Assembly (NCBI GenBank): GCA_014799925.1
Contig: JAAVHC010000002.1
Location: 62,001 to 126,000, forward strand
From: Oscillibacter sp.
GTDB lineage: Bacteria; Bacillota; Clostridia; Oscillospirales; Oscillospiraceae
Length of the DNA: 64,000 bases
Direction of reading: 5' to 3'
Below the pieces are notes generated by a model. The model searched no databases. It was not told where the DNA came from and was given only the letters and a program-made list of their open reading frames with translations. The stretch's first letter is position 1; the number at the start of each line of letters is the position of its first letter. Shown one piece after another: positions 35,048-43,082 of the stretch. Position numbers and translations under genes: made by a program.

Positions 35048-35084
35048 GACCGCCGGCCGCCCGTATCCCGGGCAGCCGGCGGTC
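35048..35084. terminator. Hairpin downstream of the hybrid histidine kinase
   Basis: GACCGCCGGC and GCCGGCGGTC form a perfect 10-bp stem around an inner CCCGGG fold, just after the kinase stop. No T-tract is present. Confidence 0.4.
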
Positions 35085-35127
35085 CAAAGGTGCGCAGTCC
35101 ACGCGCCCGCGGAATCCCCGCACTCGA

Positions 35128-38100
35128 TTATTGCAGCATCGCGTTCAGCGTTTCCAGCAGCTTTCTGATATCGATGGGCTTGGCGATATGGCCGTTCATC
35201 CCGCACCGGAGCGCAGCCTGCTTATCCTCCTCAAATGCGTTGGCCGTCATGGCCAGAATGGGAATGCCGGCCAGTTCCCTGTCCTCCAGGGCCCGGATCT
35301 CCCGCGTAGCGTCGTAGCCGTTCATAACAGGCATCTGTACGTCCATCAGGATCAGCTGGTAATGGCCCGGCTGGGAATTTTTCAGCATCTCCACCGCGAC
35401 CCGGCCGTTGGGCGCGATCTCCGTGGTAAACCCGGCCTCCTCCAGAATAGCGGCGGCGATCTCCTGATTCAGCTCGTTGTCCTCCGCCAGGAGGATGCGG
35501 CCCGAGGGGAGGCGCTCCGGACGCTGCGCCTCTTCCTTCTTCTGATCGGCGTTCACGATGGAGTACAGGCAGCTGCGCAGCTCGGAGAGGAACAGCGGCT
35601 TGCTGCAAAAGGCGGTTACGCCGGCGTTCCTGGCCTCCTCCTCGATATCCGTCCAGTCGTAGGCGGTGAGCACGATGATGGGCACGTCCCCGCCGTGCTC
35701 CTTCCGGATGCGCCGGGCCACCTCGATGCCGTTCATGTCCGGCAGCAGCCAGTCGATGACATATACGCCGTAGTGGTCGCCCCGCATCACGGCCTGGCGG
35801 GTGCGCAGCACCGCCTCCTTGCCGGAGAGGGTCCACTCCGCCCGCAGCCCGATCTGCTGGAGCATGCCGGACACGCTGTCGCAGGCGTTGAAGTCGTCGT
35901 CCACCACCAGCGCCCGGATGCCCCGCAGCTGGGGGATGGGCTCCAGCTCCTTGGCGCCGGAGCAGAGGCGGAAGGTGAGGGAGACGATGAACTCCGTGCC
36001 TACGCCCTGCTTGCTGCGCACCTCGATGGTCCCGTTCATCATGTCCACGATGTTCTTGGTGATGGACATGCCCAGACCGGTGCCCTGGATGCCGGATGTG
36101 GTGGAGTTCCGCTCCCGCTCGAAGGGCTCGAAGATCTGCTTGACAAACTCCTCGCTCATACCGATGCCCGTGTCCTTGATGTGGAACTCGTAGCTGGCGC
36201 TGTCCTCCTGGGCGCAGGGCTTCTCCGTGACGCGGATGCTGACCGTGCCGCCCGCGTCGGTGTACTTGATGGAGTTGCTCAGAAGGTTCAGCAGCACCTG
36301 GTTCAGGCGCAGCCGGTCGCAGAAGATTTCCTCGTTGACCACGTCCACCGCGTCCATATACAGTTCCAGCCGCTTGGCGTGGACGTCCGCCTGCACGATA
36401 TTGCGCAGGCCGTGGAGGATCTCCGGCAGGGAGCAGGGCTTCTCCTCCAGGTACATTTTTCCGCTCTCAATGCGGCTCATATCCAGAACGTCGTTGATGA
36501 GGCTCAGCAGGTGGTTGCCGGAGGTCATGATCTTCTTCAGATACCCCTCCACCTGCTCCCGGCGGTCGATATGGGTGATGGCCAGGGCGGTGAAGCCGAT
36601 GATGGCGTTCATGGGCGTGCGGATGTCGTGGGACATGTTGGAGAGGAACACGCTCTTTGCCCTGCTGGCCCGGTTGGCCTGCATCAGCGCGTCCTCCAGC
36701 AGCTCCGTCTTTTCCATCTCCAGGCGCATCTCCTCGTCGATGCTGCGGAAGCCCAGGACAAGCCCCCGGCTCTTTTCCCGCGTACCCGCCCGGACCGCCT
36801 TTACCTGGAAGTAGTGCGGCTCTCCGCCGCATCTGGTGCGGTAGTTGATGAAAATACTCCGCTTTTCACCCATCTCCCGCTCCATCCGCTCCAGATAGAG
36901 GCACTGGCTCATCATCTCCCGGTCCTCCTCGCAGACGCAGGCCTCTACGTACTTGTAGAGGCTCTGCTGGAGGGTGCGGGAGCCGTCAAAGATATCCTCC
37001 AGAATATGGCGGCTGCACTCGTGGATGCGCAGGATCTTCTCCTCGCCGGTATCCAGGTCCACATAGGCCGCCATGTTGTAGTCGATGCTCAGCGCCTGGA
37101 TCAGCTCCAGCTGGCGGCGTTCGCTGGCCGCCCGCGCCTCGTCCTCCCGGCGCTTCTGCTCGGTGATGTCCAGCAGCAGCCGCTGGCAGACCGTCTCGCC
37201 GTCCTTCTCGATCAGCTTGAAGTTGCCCATTACATGGCGCACGCTGCCATCGGGGTGGATGACCCGGTATTGCATATTGGCGCTGTCCCCGGGCTTCTTC
37301 AGGGAGAGGACCGCGGCCTTGAGCCGGATCTTGTCGCTCTCCTCCACGGAGGAGGCCACCATGTAGAAGCCGTCCGCCATGATCTCCTCCTGGCTCTTGT
37401 AGCCCAGGATGTCCAGAGCGGCCTGGTTGATGCTGATCATCCGGGAGCCGTCCAGGCTGTGGCACAGTATGCCGCAGTCCATGGAGGTAAAGATGGTCTC
37501 CAGGGTGCGGCTTTTATTGATGAGCTCCTGCTCATAGGCCCGCTCCCGGGTAATGTCGATGCCGATGCCCACGGTGCCCATGACGCTGCCGTCCAGGTCG
37601 TACAGGGGGGACTTGTAGGTCGTGAGCAGCCGGGTGCCTCCGCCCGTCCGGACAACCTCCTCGGACACGCAGGTTTCCCTCCGCTCCATGACCTCCTCTT
37701 CCGATTTGATGCAGGCGGGGTCGTCCTGCTCCACGTCCCATATGTAGGCATGGCCCTGGCCCTGGACCTGCTCTCTGGTCTTGTTGACGGTGTCGCAGAA
37801 GCTGTCGTTCACCTTCTCATGGATGCCGTTCTTATCCTTGAACCAGACCAGGCTGGGACTGCTGTTGATGGTCGCCTCCAGATACTGACTGGTCTGCCAG
37901 GCGTCCTTCCGCTCCTTACAGGCCCTCTGCCGCCGGACAAAGCGGAAGCGGAACTCCTCCTCCGACAGCGGCAGCGTCCAGATGTCGTCCACCTGCTCCA
38001 GTCCGCTCTCCGGCAGAGGCATCTGCCCCTTCTCCAGCAGCAGGACCAGTTCGGCGCCCTGCTTTTTGTTCCGCGCCAGCGTCTCCAGCGCCGCCGGCGC

Positions 38101-38277
38101 GTCCAGCTCCCGCAGATCCGCCAGGACCACGTCCGCCTGGGCCGCCAGCGCGGCCTCCGGCGCGCCGCTCTCCGCGAAGGAATGGGTAAACCGCTCCAGC
38201 GGCGGCATGGCCCTGGCTGTCTCCCACAGGGAGCTGCGATAGCCGGTTAAGTAAAATTGAAGACGGCAATGATACAT
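35128..38277 (-). CDS. Soluble hybrid sensor histidine kinase with two receiver domains
   Basis: The start is the ATG at 38277, 7 nt after GGAGGAAC, giving 1049 residues with no membrane helix. In order: a degenerate receiver-like N-terminus (VVLADLREL), about 1-115; PAS domains at about 130-240 and 245-365; a third PAS-like segment; a short coiled coil; HisKA with SNMSHDIRTPMNAIIGF (phospho-His); HATPase with DTGIGM and GTGLGMSI; a receiver with VIDWLLPDMNG and CSKPL; and a second with LMDVQMPVMNG and AKPI. It therefore senses an internal signal, and no Hpt or output protein is adjacent. Such orphan hybrids are common in gut Clostridia. Confidence 0.92.
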   Translation of the reverse strand: MYHCRLQFYLTGYRSSLWETARAMPPLERFTHSFAESGAPEAALAAQADVVLADLRELDAPAALETLARNKKQGAELVLLLEKGQMPLPESGLEQVDDIWTLPLSEEEFRFRFVRRQRACKERKDAWQTSQYLEATINSSPSLVWFKDKNGIHEKVNDSFCDTVNKTREQVQGQGHAYIWDVEQDDPACIKSEEEVMERRETCVSEEVVRTGGGTRLLTTYKSPLYDLDGSVMGTVGIGIDITRERAYEQELINKSRTLETIFTSMDCGILCHSLDGSRMISINQAALDILGYKSQEEIMADGFYMVASSVEESDKIRLKAAVLSLKKPGDSANMQYRVIHPDGSVRHVMGNFKLIEKDGETVCQRLLLDITEQKRREDEARAASERRQLELIQALSIDYNMAAYVDLDTGEEKILRIHECSRHILEDIFDGSRTLQQSLYKYVEACVCEEDREMMSQCLYLERMEREMGEKRSIFINYRTRCGGEPHYFQVKAVRAGTREKSRGLVLGFRSIDEEMRLEMEKTELLEDALMQANRASRAKSVFLSNMSHDIRTPMNAIIGFTALAITHIDRREQVEGYLKKIMTSGNHLLSLINDVLDMSRIESGKMYLEEKPCSLPEILHGLRNIVQADVHAKRLELYMDAVDVVNEEIFCDRLRLNQVLLNLLSNSIKYTDAGGTVSIRVTEKPCAQEDSASYEFHIKDTGIGMSEEFVKQIFEPFERERNSTTSGIQGTGLGMSITKNIVDMMNGTIEVRSKQGVGTEFIVSLTFRLCSGAKELEPIPQLRGIRALVVDDDFNACDSVSGMLQQIGLRAEWTLSGKEAVLRTRQAVMRGDHYGVYVIDWLLPDMNGIEVARRIRKEHGGDVPIIVLTAYDWTDIEEEARNAGVTAFCSKPLFLSELRSCLYSIVNADQKKEEAQRPERLPSGRILLAEDNELNQEIAAAILEEAGFTTEIAPNGRVAVEMLKNSQPGHYQLILMDVQMPVMNGYDATREIRALEDRELAGIPILAMTANAFEEDKQAALRCGMNGHIAKPIDIRKLLETLNAMLQ

Positions 38278-38329
38278 AATGTCAGTTCCTCCGTAACCTG
38301 TGCACGGTGCGCATAACTTTCTGTATTTT

Positions 38330-38358
38330 ATTGTAATAGTCAAACCTCCAATTGTCAA
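38330..38358 (-). promoter_or_regulatory. Sigma-A promoter of the hybrid kinase
   Basis: Minus strand TTGACA (38353-38358), a 17-nt spacer and TACAAT (38330-38335), 53 nt before the ATG. Confidence 0.7.
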
Positions 38359-38440
38359 TATTGGATTCGGTTTTGGCGCGGCCAGCTTCTCATCCTTCCC
38401 GCCATACCGCCGTTGACCGTTTCGGTCAACCCCCGCCCGC

Positions 38441-38466
38441 ATACTTTTTCTTGAAAGAAAAAGTAT
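38441..38466 (+). repeat. Perfect ATACTTTTTCTT palindrome, copy 1
   Basis: ATACTTTTTCTT, GA, AAGAAAAAGTAT: a 12-bp stem with a 2-nt loop, followed by GCAAAAAGAACTTT. The identical palindrome is at 53726 in the opposite orientation, with degenerate versions at 8555 and 20164. It lies in the 388-bp divergent spacer between the kinase and acsB, which otherwise holds only their two promoters. Confidence 0.7.
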
Positions 38467-38581
38467 GCAAAAAGAACTTTAATATCGCTCCCTGCACTGT
38501 TGCAGAACCACGATTCCCGCACGGTAACAAAGTCCACCTCTTTATTATCCAAAAATTTTTGCCGTAATTTACGAAAACCCC

Positions 38582-38610
38582 TATACAAACCCTGCAATTT
38601 TTGGTATATT
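38582..38610 (+). promoter_or_regulatory. Probable promoter of acsB
   Basis: TATACA (38582-38587), a 17-nt spacer and TATATT (38605-38610), 55 nt before the acsB ATG, which has an AGGAGG site. Confidence 0.5.
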
Positions 38611-38665
38611 AGGAAGCAGTATATCCCCCTGACCGGGATCTTATTTAACAGGAGGTTGTTTTCAT

Positions 38666-40795
38666 ATGAGCGCTTTAACTGATCTGATCTATGGCGGTTC
38701 CAACGCCGTGGCGGGCCTGACCGAGGGAGCCGTCAACGACGCCATCGCCAGCCACGGCGCCGATACCCCCGTGGCCTTCCCCGACACCGCCTATTTCTTC
38801 CCCACCATTTACGCCGCCACCGGCGTGAAGGTGAAGACCCTGGGCGACCTGCCCGCCTGCGTGGGCGTGCTCAAGAGCCTGATCACCAACCAGGATGACA
38901 TCGGCGCGGCCCTGAACGCCGGTCTCGCCACCGCCGTGGGCGCGGAGATCATCGAGGGCCTGAAGTACGTGGGCGGCGGCGACCCTTACGCCGAGGATTC
39001 CGGCATCGGCTTCGTGCCCGATCCCATCATCCGCTCCCTGGGCGTGCCCCTGGTCACCGGCGACATCCCCGGCGTGGCCGTGGTGCTGGGCAAGGCCGAC
39101 GACGCCGAGGCCGTGGCCAGGGTGGTCAAGGACTACCAGTCCAAGGGCATCCTGACCTTCCTGATCGGCGACTGCATCGAGCAGGCCCTGGAGAAGGGCG
39201 TGAAGATGGGTCTGGAGCTGCGCGTGGTGCCCCTGGGCCACGACGTGACCAGCGTCATCCACGTGGTCACCGTAGCCATCCGCGCCGCTCTCATTTTCGG
39301 CAACGTCCAGCCCGGCGACCTGGCCGGCCTGCTGAAGTACACCAAGGAGCGCGTTCCCGCCTTCGTCAACACCTTCGGCGCTCTGGACCCCGTGGTGGTC
39401 TCCGCCGGCGCGGGCGCCATCGCCCTGGGCTTCCCCGTCATCGTGGATCAGGACATCGGCGATCTCCAGGTCCCCGGCGCCCTGGAGGCCGTCACCAGCC
39501 ACGATGAGACCAGCAAGCGCTCCCTGGCTCTGCGGAACATTCACATCAAGGTCAAGGAGCTGCCCATCCCCGTGGCCTTTGCCGCCGCTTTCGAGGGCGA
39601 GATCATCCGCAAGGCCGACATGAAGGTGGAATTCTGGTCCAGCAAGAACACCACCTGCGAGCTGGTCACCATGCGTGACGCGGACGCGGTGGAGGATCAC
39701 AGGATCGTGATCGACGGTCCCGACATCGACAGCGGCGAGGTGGAGTACGCCCTGGCCACCTATATTGAGGTTTACGGCCCCAAGATGCAGAAGGACTTCG
39801 AGTCCGTCATCGAGCGGAAGATTCACGCCTGGTTCAACTATATGGAGGGCGTGATGCACACCGGCCAGCGCAACCAGTTCCGCATCCGCATTTCCAACGA
39901 CGCCTATGACAAGGGCCTGCGGATGAAGCACTTCGGCGAGGTGCTGTATTATATGATCATGGACGAGTTCGCCGCCGTGGTGGACAAGTGCCAGATCACC
40001 CTGGTCACCGATCCGGAGAAGGCCACGAAGATTCTCAACGAGGAGGCCATGCCCGCCTACGCCGCCCGTGACGACCGGCTCAGCTCCATGACCGACGAGA
40101 GCGTGGACCAGTTCTATACCTGCATCCTGTGCCAGTCCTTCGCTCCCAGCCACTGCTGCGTGGTCACCCCTGAGCGTCTGGGCCTGTGCGGCGCGGTGAG
40201 CTGGCTGGACGCCAAGGCCACCAAGGAGCTCAACGACGCCGGCCCCTGCCAGCCCATCAGCAAGGAGGGCTGCACCGATGAGAAGAAGGGCTACTATCCC
40301 GACGTGGACCGCATGGTCACCGCCGCCACCCAGGGCGCAGTGGAGCACGTGAGCCTGTACTCCATCATGGAGGATCCCATGACCTCCTGCGGCTGCTTCG
40401 AGTGCATCTGCGGCATCGAGCCCATCTCCAACGGCCTGGTCATCTGCAACCGCGAGTTCAAGGGCATGACCCCCACCGGCATGACCTTCGGCGAGCTGGC
40501 CTCCATGACCGGCGGCGGCGTGCAGACCCCCGGCTTCATGGGCCACGGCCGTCACTTCATCGCCTCCAGGAAGTTCGCCTCCGCCGAGGGCGGCATCTCC
40601 CGCATCGTCTGGATGCCCAAGGAGCTGAAGGACGACGTGGCTCCCCGGCTCAACGCCACCGCCAAGGAGCTGCTGGGCATCGACAACTTCTGCGACATGG
40701 TGGGCGACGAGACCATCACCTCCGACGCGGAAGAACTGCTGAACTTCCTCACCGAGAAAGGCCACCCCGTGCTGAACCTGGCGCCGCTGATGTAA
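38666..40795 (+). CDS. acsB: Acetyl-CoA synthase (CO-methylating), AcsB
   Basis: A 709-residue AcsB. A-cluster ligands match Moorella thermoacetica with a constant offset of 20. Cys486, 489, 498 and 508 (CILCQSFAPSHCC and GLCG) bind the Fe4S4 cubane. Cys575-Gly-Cys577 (SCGCF) binds the distal nickel. The N-terminal CODH-contacting region and the central domain are present. The enzyme joins CO, a methyl group from the corrinoid protein and CoA into acetyl-CoA, the last step of the Wood-Ljungdahl pathway. Here it stands alone, without adjacent CODH or corrinoid protein genes. It is separated from the RACo gene only by the sigma/anti-sigma pair. Confidence 0.97.
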   Translation: MSALTDLIYGGSNAVAGLTEGAVNDAIASHGADTPVAFPDTAYFFPTIYAATGVKVKTLGDLPACVGVLKSLITNQDDIGAALNAGLATAVGAEIIEGLKYVGGGDPYAEDSGIGFVPDPIIRSLGVPLVTGDIPGVAVVLGKADDAEAVARVVKDYQSKGILTFLIGDCIEQALEKGVKMGLELRVVPLGHDVTSVIHVVTVAIRAALIFGNVQPGDLAGLLKYTKERVPAFVNTFGALDPVVVSAGAGAIALGFPVIVDQDIGDLQVPGALEAVTSHDETSKRSLALRNIHIKVKELPIPVAFAAAFEGEIIRKADMKVEFWSSKNTTCELVTMRDADAVEDHRIVIDGPDIDSGEVEYALATYIEVYGPKMQKDFESVIERKIHAWFNYMEGVMHTGQRNQFRIRISNDAYDKGLRMKHFGEVLYYMIMDEFAAVVDKCQITLVTDPEKATKILNEEAMPAYAARDDRLSSMTDESVDQFYTCILCQSFAPSHCCVVTPERLGLCGAVSWLDAKATKELNDAGPCQPISKEGCTDEKKGYYPDVDRMVTAATQGAVEHVSLYSIMEDPMTSCGCFECICGIEPISNGLVICNREFKGMTPTGMTFGELASMTGGGVQTPGFMGHGRHFIASRKFASAEGGISRIVWMPKELKDDVAPRLNATAKELLGIDNFCDMVGDETITSDAEELLNFLTEKGHPVLNLAPLM

Positions 40796-40797
40796 GT

Positions 40798-41015
40798 AAG
40801 GGCGTTGCCCTTGGAACCTTTATCCGCCCACAGGGCGGAGACGGGGGCTAACTTTTCGCACGCGCGAAAAGTTACAAAAGCGCGCTCAAGGGGGCGTGCC
40901 CCCTTGAGAATCCTCTGAATGTTTTCATTTATTTACGCTACGACCTTTAGATTTCCGGTCTATCTCCGGTGCATGGGGCCGTCAGAGATGCTTACTTCTG
41001 CGGCTGCGCACGATT
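40798..41015 (+). repeat. Modular multi-hairpin intergenic element, copy 3
   Basis: Begins two bases after the acsB stop. In order: GGGCGTTGCCC; CGCCCACAGGGCGG leading into GACGGGG; CTAACTTTTCGC...GCGAAAAGTTA; CAAAAGCGCGC; CTCAAGGGGG...CCCCCTTGAGAATC; TTTATTTACGCTACGACC; and ACTTCTGCGGCTGCGCACG. It is collinear with the 11068-11303 copy, and its core (40847-41015) is the same 169 bp length. It fills most of the 339-bp spacer before the sigma factor gene. Confidence 0.65.
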
Positions 41016-41027
41016 GATAGTCTTCGC

Positions 41028-41075
41028 AGCCCTGCGGTGCTTTCATTATGAGCGCCGCAGGGCTTTTATTTTTTG
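41028..41075 (+). terminator. Intrinsic terminator after acsB and repeat copy 3
   Basis: A 13-bp stem (AGCCCTGCGGTGC with GCGCCGCAGGGCT, one G-U pair) followed by TTTTATTTTTTG. It lies 230 bp after acsB, so the repeat element would be transcribed with acsB before termination. Confidence 0.85.
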
Positions 41076-41134
41076 AAACTTTTTGACAGATTTCCCCTCC
41101 CCATTTTGTTTCCTCAGTGAAAGGGGTGACAACC

Positions 41135-41626
41135 ATGACCGATGAACGGGCGGAGTACCTGGTGGACCGCTACGCCGATCTGCTTCTGCGAATCGGCAAA
41201 ACCTGGCTGGGCGACCTGGACGACGCCAAGGACATCTGCCAGACGGTGCTGATCAAGCTGCTGGAAAATCCGCGGGATTTCCCGGACCAGACCCAGGAGC
41301 GGGCCTGGGTGGTCCGGCTGGCGGTGAACGAGTGCAAGAACTGGCGGAAAACCGCCTGGTTCCGCCGCCGGGTCCCGCTGGACGAGGGTCTGCAATTAAC
41401 TGTCGCGGGCCCGGAGCCGGAGGACGGCGGCTTACTGGCGCTTGTTCAGGCCCTGCCTGCCAGGTACCGGGAGGTGATCTTCCTGCGCTACTACGAGGGC
41501 TATGAGGTGCGGGAGATCGCCGCCCTGCTGGGGCGCTCCCCGGCGCTGGTGAGCACCCATCTGAAGCGTGGCAAGGAAAAACTGAGAAATATGCTGGGAG
41601 GTACAGAGTATGCACGAGAATTTTGA
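41135..41626 (+). CDS. ECF-type RNA polymerase sigma factor
   Basis: The start is the ATG at 41135 after an AAAGGGGTG site; a GTG 18 bases earlier overlaps that site. The 163-residue protein has a sigma region 2 (DLDDAKDICQTVLIKLLENP) and region 4 (LPARYREVIFLRYYEGYEVREIAALLGRSPALVSTHLKR), the layout of small ECF factors. The next gene, an anti-sigma-like membrane protein, overlaps it by 17 bp, so the two form a coupled pair. Copies of a hairpin repeat lie on both sides of the pair. Confidence 0.9.
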   Translation: MTDERAEYLVDRYADLLLRIGKTWLGDLDDAKDICQTVLIKLLENPRDFPDQTQERAWVVRLAVNECKNWRKTAWFRRRVPLDEGLQLTVAGPEPEDGGLLALVQALPARYREVIFLRYYEGYEVREIAALLGRSPALVSTHLKRGKEKLRNMLGGTEYAREF

Positions 41627-42716
41627 GCGCTACAGGGACGAGCTGGACCGGATTCGGCTGACAGAGGAGAGCAAAGCGGCGCTGGCGGAGAGCTTGACCC
41701 GCCATCAGACGGAGATTCGCCGGGGCATGGGGAAACAGCCCCTGAAAGCACGGCATATCGCCGCGGTGGCGGCGGCGGTATGTCTGCTGTCGGTTATGAG
41801 CGTGGCGGCGGTGGCTGGGTTTACCGGAGAACCGTCCCTGCGGGGCGTGCTCGGCGGCGACCCGGCGGGCTACGACCAGAGCAGCGGCCTGATCGGACGC
41901 TCGGTAGAGTGCGGCGGCTGGACTGTCTCCATCACCGACTGCGTGGGAGATGAGAACTACTGCTATCTGGGCGTCGAGGTGGAGGCCCCGGAAGGGACCG
42001 TGCTGGACGGCGACTACTATCTGATGAACGCCGATTTTGACAGTAATATGCGCTATAAGGGCAACGGCGGCGGCAGCGACCTCCTTCTGCGTCCTCTGCC
42101 GGACGACGACCCCACCGACAACAAGGTGCGCATGGTCTACGAGTGGAGTGAGATGGGGGCGGGCCTCAGCGGCGCACGGGTACGGCTCAAGCTCACGAAC
42201 TTTTATGAGCAGTTCGACTATAACTGGGAGGAGCACGACTGGAACAAGGAATATCTCAGCTACGGCGAGTGGGACTTCGGCTGGATGACGGCGAATTATA
42301 CCAATACCGTTAAACACATTCCGCTGGAGGAGGACATCCCCATTGAGGGCGGCGACGGTTTGATGCTGGTGGATGAGATAGTCGTTTCTCCACTGGGCAT
42401 CAGCTTCAGCTTTGCCAATCAGTCGTGGCTCGTAGATTGGGTCGAGGACTGGTTCCAGCCCATGCTGGAGGAATCGCTCGCCATCTTGGATATTGATGGC
42501 AATCCAATCCCTCTGTACTATAGCCGTGCCGGGCAGGATATCAATGCCGGAAAGGCTTACCGGGGCGAGGGAATGTACGCAGGGTGGACCTGCTATTACC
42601 GTTTCGGCGAGGCCCCGGACTATACGGACTCCCACCGCAAGGAGAGCTTCACTGTAGTGGACATAGACCGCATCGCTTCCATGTCCGTGGGCGGGGTCAC
42701 GATTCCGGTCCGATAA
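41610..42716 (+). CDS. DUF4179-like membrane anti-sigma factor
   Basis: A 368-residue protein overlapping the sigma factor gene by 17 bp. About 45 cytoplasmic residues (a helical, charged segment suited to sigma binding) are followed by one membrane helix (IAAVAAAVCLLSVMSVAAVAG) and a roughly 300-residue extracellular domain rich in aromatic and acidic residues. This matches the DUF4179 anti-sigma type of Firmicutes. It presumably holds the sigma factor inactive until an envelope signal; the signal is unknown. Confidence 0.75.
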   Translation: MHENFERYRDELDRIRLTEESKAALAESLTRHQTEIRRGMGKQPLKARHIAAVAAAVCLLSVMSVAAVAGFTGEPSLRGVLGGDPAGYDQSSGLIGRSVECGGWTVSITDCVGDENYCYLGVEVEAPEGTVLDGDYYLMNADFDSNMRYKGNGGGSDLLLRPLPDDDPTDNKVRMVYEWSEMGAGLSGARVRLKLTNFYEQFDYNWEEHDWNKEYLSYGEWDFGWMTANYTNTVKHIPLEEDIPIEGGDGLMLVDEIVVSPLGISFSFANQSWLVDWVEDWFQPMLEESLAILDIDGNPIPLYYSRAGQDINAGKAYRGEGMYAGWTCYYRFGEAPDYTDSHRKESFTVVDIDRIASMSVGGVTIPVR

Positions 42717-42789
42717 GCGGGAAGAATTGGAGATTCGCCTGCCGCCCCGCGCCAGTACCCAAGCAGAGGTGAATCTACCGACAATCACA

Positions 42790-43006
42790 CTGAAACAGGC
42801 GCTTCGCCCAATACACGCGCCGGAAGCGCGGTTTAGACCAGGCGGATTGCAGAAAAGCGCAAAAATAATCACCCCCGTAGTTCGGGGGATTCTCAAGGGG
42901 GGCTGGGCCCCCCTTGAGCGCGCTTTTGTAACTTTTCGCGCGGGCGAAAAGTTAGCCCGCCGCAGCGGCAAAATCCCCCTCCCGGCAGGGGCAAAACTCT
43001 TTGCCA
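42790..43006 (-). repeat. Modular multi-hairpin intergenic element, copy 4 (inverted)
   Basis: On the minus strand: CCCCTGCCGGGAGGGG, GCCGCTGCGGC, GCTAACTTTTCGCCCGCGCGAAAAGTTA, CAAAAGCGCGC, CTCAAGGGGGG...CCCCCCTTGAGAATC, then TTATTTTTGCGC and GGTCTAAACCGCGC. The 70 bases at 42888-42956 are a near-perfect inverted copy of 40847-40914. The distal part resembles copy 1. It fills most of the 366-bp spacer after the anti-sigma gene. Confidence 0.65.
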
Positions 43007-43011
43007 AATCC

Positions 43012-43040
43012 TTGACAATCCCCGCTTCAGCCTCTATAAT
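43012..43040 (+). promoter_or_regulatory. Perfect-consensus sigma-A promoter of the RACo gene
   Basis: TTGACA (43012-43017), exactly 17 nt, then TATAAT (43035-43040), 42 nt before the ATG. No operator-like repeat overlaps it, suggesting strong constitutive expression. Confidence 0.85.
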
Positions 43041-43082
43041 AAAAAATATAGAGCCGAAACCCTCAGAAAGGAAACGACTACC

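Noticed and set aside
38675..40765. A 696-codon minus-strand frame opposite acsB
   Set aside because: The translation is His/Gly/Val-rich, as expected from GC-biased antisense; acsB itself matches cluster ligands residue by residue.
41078..41110. An autoregulated ECF promoter (GAAAC-type) before the sigma gene
   Set aside because: TGAAAC and TTGACA are present, but no convincing ECF or sigma-A -10 element lies at the right distance.
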